Position numbers and translations under genes: made by a program. Below, one piece after another: positions 59,770 through 64,000 of a DNA stretch of 64,000 bases (position 1 is its first letter; each line of letters opens with the position of its first letter). The DNA comes from Faecalibacterium prausnitzii (GTDB lineage Bacteria > Bacillota > Clostridia > Oscillospirales > Ruminococcaceae). The stretch covers positions 62,001-126,000 of the forward strand of contig NZ_PXUP01000008.1 of assembly GCF_003324185.1 (NCBI RefSeq). The letters run 5' to 3'. A model generated the notes under the pieces. It saw nothing but the letters and a program-made list of their open reading frames with translations. It searched no databases and was not told where the DNA came from.

Positions 59770-60070
59770 GCGGAAACGCAAAAGTTTTAGCTCAGCTGCA
59801 TCACTTTTGGCATTTTGTTCCAATACGGCCTGTAAGAATTGTGCATCTCGATTCACTTTCGTTACATTTCGATTAAAACGAAAAAATTTTCGTTGCAGTT
59901 TCGTTATGGTTTTCGGTGCCGGAGGCCGTATGTATATATTACTTTTAAAATGGGGTTTCGGGTCTTTCGTTCGCCCTTTCGCCGGTGTACGCCGTGCCGA
60001 AAGTCCCAGAAAACTGCCGGGGCTTCGCAGATTATTTTAAAATTTCCGTTGAGATTTTTGCAAAAAGCTC

Positions 60071-60099
60071 TTGCATTTTTCGGTGGGATACGGTATGCT
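60071..60099 (+). promoter_or_regulatory. Promoter of the cellobiose phosphorylase gene
   Basis: TTGCAT (60071-60076), a 17-nt spacer, and TATGCT (60094-60099). The 300 nt between the two promoters is A/T-rich with several TTTCG words but no gene. Confidence 0.6.
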
Positions 60100-60130
60100 T
60101 AGCGTGATGAGATTGCTTCTTTCGCAGTGT

Positions 60131-60144
60131 CTTAATCGTTTTCG
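60131..60144 (+). promoter_or_regulatory. LacI-type operator in front of cellobiose phosphorylase
   Basis: CTTAATCGTTTTCG, identical to the site at 59720 and in the same orientation, placed about 25 nt downstream of the expected transcription start. Confidence 0.65.
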
Positions 60145-60196
60145 TTCATCGACACACTGCCCGCCCGACAAGGCGCAGTTTTAAGGAGGAAGCATT

Positions 60197-62632
60197 ATGA
60201 AGTTCGGATATTTTGATGACCAGAATAAGGAATACGTCATCACCACCCCGCAGACGCCCCTGCCCTGGATCAACTACCTTGGCAGTGAGGACTTCTTCAG
60301 TCTGGTCTCCAACACAGCGGGCGGTTACAGCTTTTACCGGGACGCCCGGATGCGCCGCCTGACCCGCTACCGCTACAACAATTCCCCGCTGGACATGGAC
60401 GGCCACCGGATCTACATCAAGGATGGCGAAACCGTATGGAATCCGGGCTGGCAGCCCACCAAGACCCCGCTGGACAGTTACAGCTGCCGCCACGGTCTGG
60501 GCTACACCATTCTGGAGGGCAAAAAGGACGGTGTGACCGCCCGGCAGGAGCTGTTCGTCCCCAAGGGGGATGCCTGTGAGCTGGACCGGGTGACAGTGTG
60601 CAACGGCAGCACCGTTGTCAAGGAGCTGGATCTGTTCAGCTATGTGGAGTTCTGCCTGTGGGATGCCGTGGACGACGGCTCCAACTTCCAGCGCAACTAC
60701 TCCACCGGTGAGGTAGAGGTAGAGGGCAGCGTCATCTACCACAAGACCGAGTACCGCGAGCGCCGCAACCACTACGCCGTGTTCTGGGCAAACTGCCCGG
60801 TAGACAGCTTTGACACCACCCGGGATGCCTTCTGCGGCGTGTACGGCGGTCCGGCAGACCCGCAGGCCGTCCGCGCCGGGCACTGCTCCGGCAGCATTGC
60901 CCACGGCTGGGCACCGGTGGGTGCGTTGCACATCCACCTGACCCTCGCCCCCGGCGAGAGCCACAGCATCCTGTTCGGTCTGGGCTACATCGAGAACCCG
61001 CAGCAGGAGAAGTTCATTGCCCCGGGCGTCATCAACAAGACCCGCGCCCACGCCATGATGGAGCGCTACGCCACCGATGCACAGGTCGATGCCGCCCGCG
61101 CCGCCCTGCGCACCCACTGGGAGCAGCTGCTGTCCACCTACCATCTGGAATCAGGCGAGGAAAAGCTGAACCGCATGGTCAATATCTGGCACCAGTACCA
61201 GTGCATGGTCACCTTTAACATGAGCCGCTCTGCCAGCTACTACGAAAGCGGCACCGGACGCGGCATGGGCTTCCGGGACAGCTGTCAGGATCTGCTGGGC
61301 TTTGTGCACATCATCCCCTCCCGCGCCCGGGAGCGCATTCTGGATATTGCCGCCACCCAGTTTGAGGATGGCAGCGCCTACCACCAGTACCAGCCCCTGA
61401 CCAAAAAGGGCAACCGGGATATCGGCACCGGTTTCAACGATGACCCGCTGTGGCTCATTGCCGGTACCGCCGCCTACCTGCGGGAGACCGGCGACTGGTC
61501 TATTCTGGAAGAACAGGTACCCTTTGATAACGACGCCACCAAGGCGCAGACTCTGATGGAGCACCTGCGCCGCAGCTTCAACTTTACCTGCACCCATCTG
61601 GGTCCCCACGGTCTGCCGCTCATCGGCCGCGCCGACTGGAATGACTGCCTGAACCTGAACTGCTTCTCCGAGCACCCGGGTGAGAGCTTCCAGATCACCG
61701 GCCCCAGCGAGGGTCCTGTGGCCGAAAGCGTTTTCATTGCCGGTATGTTCGTCAAGTACGGCCACGAATACGCCCAGCTGTGCGACCATCTGAATCTGAC
61801 CGAGGAGGCCGCTGCCGCCCGCAAGCACATTGATGCCGTGGAGCAGGCCACCCTGACCGCCGGTTGGGACGGCGCTTGGTTCCGCCGTGCCTACGATGCT
61901 TTCGGCAAGCCCATCGGCAGCAAGGAGTGCACTGAGGGTCAGATCTTTATTGAGCCGCAGGGTATGTGTGTCATGGCCGGCATCGGCAAGGAGAGCGGAC
62001 AGGCCGCGCAGGCGCTTGCCAGCGTGGAGGAGCGGCTGGACACCAAATACGGCGTGGTGCTGCTGCAGCCCGCCTACACCAGCTATCAGCTGAATCTGGG
62101 CGAGATCTCCAGCTATCCTCCGGGATACAAGGAGAACGCCGGTATCTTCTGCCACAACAACCCGTGGATCAGCTGCGCCGAAGCAACGCTCGGACACGGC
62201 GACCGCGCCTTTGCGGTGTACCGCAAGACCTGCCCCGCCTATATCGAGGACATTTCCGAGATCCACCGCACCGAGCCCTACGTTTACAGCCAAATGGTAG
62301 CCGGTAAGGACGCCCCCACCTTTGGTGAAGCCAAAAACAGCTGGCTGACCGGCACAGCGGCATGGACCTTCTTCAACATCAGCCAGTACATTCTGGGCAT
62401 CCAGCCCACCTTGGATGGCCTGAAGGTAGACCCCTGCATTCCTCACACTCTGTCCGGCTTTACCGTGACCCGCCGCTTCCGCGGTGCGGTGTACCACATT
62501 ACAGTGGATAACGCCGCCGGGGTACAGCACGGCATCAAGGCCGTTACCGTGGACGGCAAGGCCATCTCCGGCAACGTTCTGCCGCTGGCTGCCGCCGGGA
62601 CTGAGGTAACGGTGCAGGTGACCATGGGTTAA
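60197..62632 (+). CDS. Cellobiose phosphorylase, glycoside hydrolase family 94
   Basis: An 811-residue GH94 enzyme that would split cellobiose with phosphate into glucose-1-phosphate and glucose in the cytoplasm, saving one ATP. The opening [29 protein letters not shown] is typical of cellobiose phosphorylase. [15 protein letters not shown], the catalytic-acid motif [13 protein letters not shown] (Asp480/Asp483 region), and [21 protein letters not shown] (phosphate site) are intact. No signal peptide is present. The start follows AAGGAGGAAGC. It is divergent from lacI and the sugar ABC operon, which supplies its substrate. Cellodextrin or laminaribiose activity is possible but less likely from the sequence. 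Confidence 0.95.
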   Translation: MKFGYFDDQNKEYVITTPQTPLPWINYLGSEDFFSLVSNTAGGYSFYRDARMRRLTRYRYNNSPLDMDGHRIYIKDGETVWNPGWQPTKTPLDSYSCRHGLGYTILEGKKDGVTARQELFVPKGDACELDRVTVCNGSTVVKELDLFSYVEFCLWDAVDDGSNFQRNYSTGEVEVEGSVIYHKTEYRERRNHYAVFWANCPVDSFDTTRDAFCGVYGGPADPQAVRAGHCSGSIAHGWAPVGALHIHLTLAPGESHSILFGLGYIENPQQEKFIAPGVINKTRAHAMMERYATDAQVDAARAALRTHWEQLLSTYHLESGEEKLNRMVNIWHQYQCMVTFNMSRSASYYESGTGRGMGFRDSCQDLLGFVHIIPSRARERILDIAATQFEDGSAYHQYQPLTKKGNRDIGTGFNDDPLWLIAGTAAYLRETGDWSILEEQVPFDNDATKAQTLMEHLRRSFNFTCTHLGPHGLPLIGRADWNDCLNLNCFSEHPGESFQITGPSEGPVAESVFIAGMFVKYGHEYAQLCDHLNLTEEAAAARKHIDAVEQATLTAGWDGAWFRRAYDAFGKPIGSKECTEGQIFIEPQGMCVMAGIGKESGQAAQALASVEERLDTKYGVVLLQPAYTSYQLNLGEISSYPPGYKENAGIFCHNNPWISCAEATLGHGDRAFAVYRKTCPAYIEDISEIHRTEPYVYSQMVAGKDAPTFGEAKNSWLTGTAAWTFFNISQYILGIQPTLDGLKVDPCIPHTLSGFTVTRRFRGAVYHITVDNAAGVQHGIKAVTVDGKAISGNVLPLAAAGTEVTVQVTMG

Positions 62633-62673
62633 CCCGACTTTTTCTGCTTTTTCATATTATTCTCCTTTCTGTG

Positions 62674-62717
62674 ACCAAAGCCGCCGCGCAGACCCCTGCA
62701 CGGCGGCTTTGGTTTCT
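62674..62717. terminator. Terminator of the cellobiose phosphorylase gene
   Basis: ACCAAAGCCGCCG pairs with CGGCGGCTTTGGT, then TTTC. Confidence 0.75.
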
Positions 62718-62727
62718 ATCTCCCCTC

Positions 62728-62756
62728 TTGCATTTTTGGGGAAAGAGGTGTAGAAT
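62728..62756 (+). promoter_or_regulatory. Promoter of the thi operon
   Basis: TTGCAT (62728-62733), a 17-nt spacer, and TAGAAT (62751-62756). Confidence 0.65.
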
Positions 62757-62771
62757 ACAGTCACAATCAAA

Positions 62772-62860
62772 CACAGGGGAGCTCGTGCAGCGGGCTGAGA
62801 GGAAGTATAGCAAGCTTCGACCCTTTTACCTGATGCGGATAATGCCGCCGTAGGAAGTCA
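62772..62860 (+). promoter_or_regulatory. TPP riboswitch (THI element)
   Basis: CAGGGGAGC opens the aptamer. GGGCTGAGAGG carries the pyrimidine-sensing CUGAGA. A GAAG/CTTC helix follows, then GACCC. Next come ACCTGATGCGGATAATGCCG and CGTAGGAAG, which form the pyrophosphate-sensing half. The match to the class is nearly complete. A terminator follows at 62880, so TPP should stop transcription of thiW-thiM. Confidence 0.95.
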
Positions 62861-62879
62861 TACCCTTTATGATTTTTTG

Positions 62880-62915
62880 CAGGAGGAGCCGCGCCGGGCT
62901 CCTCCTGTTTTTTTG
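62880..62915 (+). terminator. Expression-platform terminator of the TPP riboswitch
   Basis: CAGGAGGAGCC pairs with GGCTCCTCCTG, then TTTTTTTG. Confidence 0.9.
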
Positions 62916-62916
62916 T

Positions 62917-63090
62917 ACCTCTGCGGAGGTTCCGCAGCCGGCTGAGGGGGAGCGCCCTGAGCCTTGGATGAATGCAGCGATGGGAAGCCGTGTTCCGGCG
63001 TGAGAGGAAGCCAGTAAGCTTCGACCGCACCTTCCGTACCTGTTCCCGCCTTGTTGCGGGCACGGGCTGTTTTGTTGCGGGAGCGCCGGT
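62917..63090 (+). other. Second, degenerate TPP-like leader segment
   Basis: It contains GTGAGAGGAAG, AGTAAGCTTCGACC and TACCTG in the order and spacing seen in the first aptamer (GCTGAGAGGAAG, AGCAAGCTTCGACC, TACCTG). The second half of the aptamer (GGATAATGCC-GCGTAGG) is missing after it. Upstream, GGCTGAGGGGG and GAATGCAGCGATGGGAAGCC also resemble aptamer words. GGGAA and TTCCC could close it. A hairpin CCCGC/GCGGG follows. It may be a decayed tandem aptamer. Confidence 0.5.
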
Positions 63091-63136
63091 GTTCGTCCTG
63101 CGCTGCCGCAGATGGTTGAAAAGGAGCTAATTTATC

Positions 63137-63652
63137 ATGAAGAATCTCTCTGTCAAAAAGCTTGCCCTCGCCGGTATGTTCTGTGCCCTGTGCGTAGTGG
63201 GCAGCGTGTTCAGCTTTCCCATGTTCGGCAGCAAGTGCGCCCCGGTGCAGCACATGGTCAACGTGCTGTGCGCTGTTCTGCTGGGGCCCTGGTGGGGCGT
63301 GGGCGTAGCCTTTGTGGCTTCCCTGCTGCGCAACCTGCTGGGTCTGGGCAGCCTGATGGCCTTCCCGGGCAGTATGTTCGGCGCGCTGCTGTGCGGCCTT
63401 GCATACCACAAGACCAAAAACCTGCTCGCCACCGTGGTGGGTGAGGTGTTCGGCACCAGCATTCTGGGCGGCCTGTGCGCATGGCCCGTGGCCATCTTCC
63501 TGATGGGCAAGAGTGCTGCGGATATCGCTTTCTACGCCTATATTGTGCCCTTCCTCATCTCCACCGCCGTGGGTGCGGTGATCGCCGGTGCTGTGGTGTT
63601 CAGCCTGCAGCGCTCCGGCGCTCTGCGCTCCATGCAGAACAGCCTTTCCTGA
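63137..63652 (+). CDS. thiW: Thiazole (HET) ECF transporter S component ThiW
   Basis: A 171-residue membrane protein with five or six helices. The pattern ALAGMFCALCVVGSVFSFPMFGSKCAPVQHMVNVLCAVLLGPWWGVGVAFVASLLRNLLG fits ThiW. This S component is predicted to import hydroxyethylthiazole with a shared ECF energising module. The link to TPP riboswitch and thiM supports the call. The start follows AAAGGAGC. No ECF A or T component is in the window. Confidence 0.92.
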   Translation: MKNLSVKKLALAGMFCALCVVGSVFSFPMFGSKCAPVQHMVNVLCAVLLGPWWGVGVAFVASLLRNLLGLGSLMAFPGSMFGALLCGLAYHKTKNLLATVVGEVFGTSILGGLCAWPVAIFLMGKSAADIAFYAYIVPFLISTAVGAVIAGAVVFSLQRSGALRSMQNSLS

Positions 63653-63667
63653 GCGGAGGTGCCGGGA

Positions 63668-64000
63668 ATGCTCAAGACCGCCTTTGAGAACCTGCGCAGC
63701 CGCAGCCCTCTGATCCACAACATCACCAACTATGTCACCGTGAACGACTGCGCCAACATGGTGCTGGCCTGCGGTGCATCCCCCATCATGGCCGATGATG
63801 CCGCCGAGGTGGAGGAGATCACCGCCATCTGCGGCGGGCTGAACATTAACATCGGCACACTGAACAGCCGCACCGTCACCAGTATGCTGCTGGCGGGCAA
63901 AAAGGCCAATCAGCTGGGTCACCCTGTGGTGCTGGACCCGGTGGGTGCCGGCGCTTCCCATCTGCGCACCGACACCGCCTTCCGCCTGCTGCGGGAGGTG
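63668..64000 (+). CDS. thiM: Hydroxyethylthiazole kinase ThiM, 3' end cut by window edge
   Basis: The first 111 residues are visible. SPLIHNITNYVTVNDCANMVLACGASPIMADDAAEV and GGLNINIGTLNS are characteristic of ThiM, which phosphorylates the thiazole moiety for thiamine salvage. GHPVVLDPVGAGASHLRT follows. The start at 63668 follows CGGAGG. It lies 15 nt after thiW in the same TPP-controlled operon; the ATP-binding part lies beyond the edge. Confidence 0.95.
   Translation, partial: MLKTAFENLRSRSPLIHNITNYVTVNDCANMVLACGASPIMADDAAEVEEITAICGGLNINIGTLNSRTVTSMLLAGKKANQLGHPVVLDPVGAGASHLRTDTAFRLLREV

Noticed and set aside
62940-63060. A cobalamin riboswitch in the second part of the thi leader
   Set aside because: AGCCAG and GGGAAGCC occur, but the order and the remaining conserved boxes do not fit. 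Similarity to the adjacent TPP aptamer is better.
1-64000. CRISPR arrays, prophage, insertion sequences, tRNA or rRNA genes
   Set aside because: I read both strands for regular short repeats, transposase or integrase motifs, and cloverleaf or rRNA signatures and found none. The dispersed repeats are irregular in spacing and have no spacer structure.

Overview
The window looks like a stretch of chromosome from a high-GC gut Firmicute of the Faecalibacterium/Oscillospiraceae type. This is inferred from gene content and style, not from a database match. The evidence is: T-box leaders on the methionine and leucine operons, a TPP riboswitch ahead of thiW-thiM, RRxF-type lipoprotein signals on every solute-binding protein, a group B-like [FeFe]-hydrogenase, cellobiose phosphorylase with LacI control, and consensus TTGACA-17-TATAAT promoters. 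I see no phage, insertion sequence, CRISPR array, rRNA or tRNA.

Layout. 1-5.7 kb: a D,D-carboxypeptidase cut by the left edge, a small lipoprotein, mtaB, the hydrogenase and a secreted protein. 5.7-8.4 kb: a glycine-zipper protein and the chain pdxY-trmL-degV. 8.5-14 kb (minus): a methionine operon, T-box-metQ-metN-metI-metY-metA, in which MetQ appears to be circularly permuted. 14.0-14.4 kb: a compact locus encoding a 20-residue peptide and a convergent small RNA, organised like a type I toxin-antitoxin module. 14.4-20.1 kb: a split ThrE exporter, a lipoprotein, a nitroreductase and an amino-acid ABC transporter. 20.1-25.2 kb (minus): Leu T-box-leuA-leuC-leuD-leuB. 25.5-30 kb: ftsH, a secreted protein and a second metY behind a Cys/Met-bearing leader peptide and attenuator. 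30-36.2 kb: an MFS carrier, a zinc phospholipase-like protein, gpsA and a cystine-type ABC operon. 36.4-40.2 kb: padR with a DUF1700/DUF4097-like partner, uvrC and HPr. 40.5-44.9 kb (minus): ylxM-ffh-rpsP-khpA-rimM-trmD, with TrmD fused to a GNAT domain. 45-51 kb: a CysK-like protein lacking the PLP lysine, a MATE pump, tsaE-tsaB-rpiB-upp and a secreted caspase-like protein. 51.3-55.1 kb: a SEDS protein, an ABC pair without a binding protein, a decayed brnQ and a deformylase-like protein. 55.2-62.6 kb: a sugar ABC operon with lacI, divergent from cellobiose phosphorylase. 62.7-64 kb: the TPP-controlled thiW-thiM, cut by the right edge.

How the genes work together. Sulfur amino-acid metabolism dominates: methionine import (MetQNI), acetyl-type MetA, two MetY sulfhydrylases and a cystine-type importer. 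MetA carries Glu111, which marks acetyl-CoA use, so direct sulfhydrylation of O-acetylhomoserine is the coherent route. Leucine synthesis and methionine supply are both gated by uncharged tRNA through T-boxes. Cello-oligosaccharide uptake and phosphorolysis share two identical 14-bp LacI-type operators. Four copies of a palindromic dispersed repeat (about 140-185 bp) sit only between genes, one of them inside the leuA leader.
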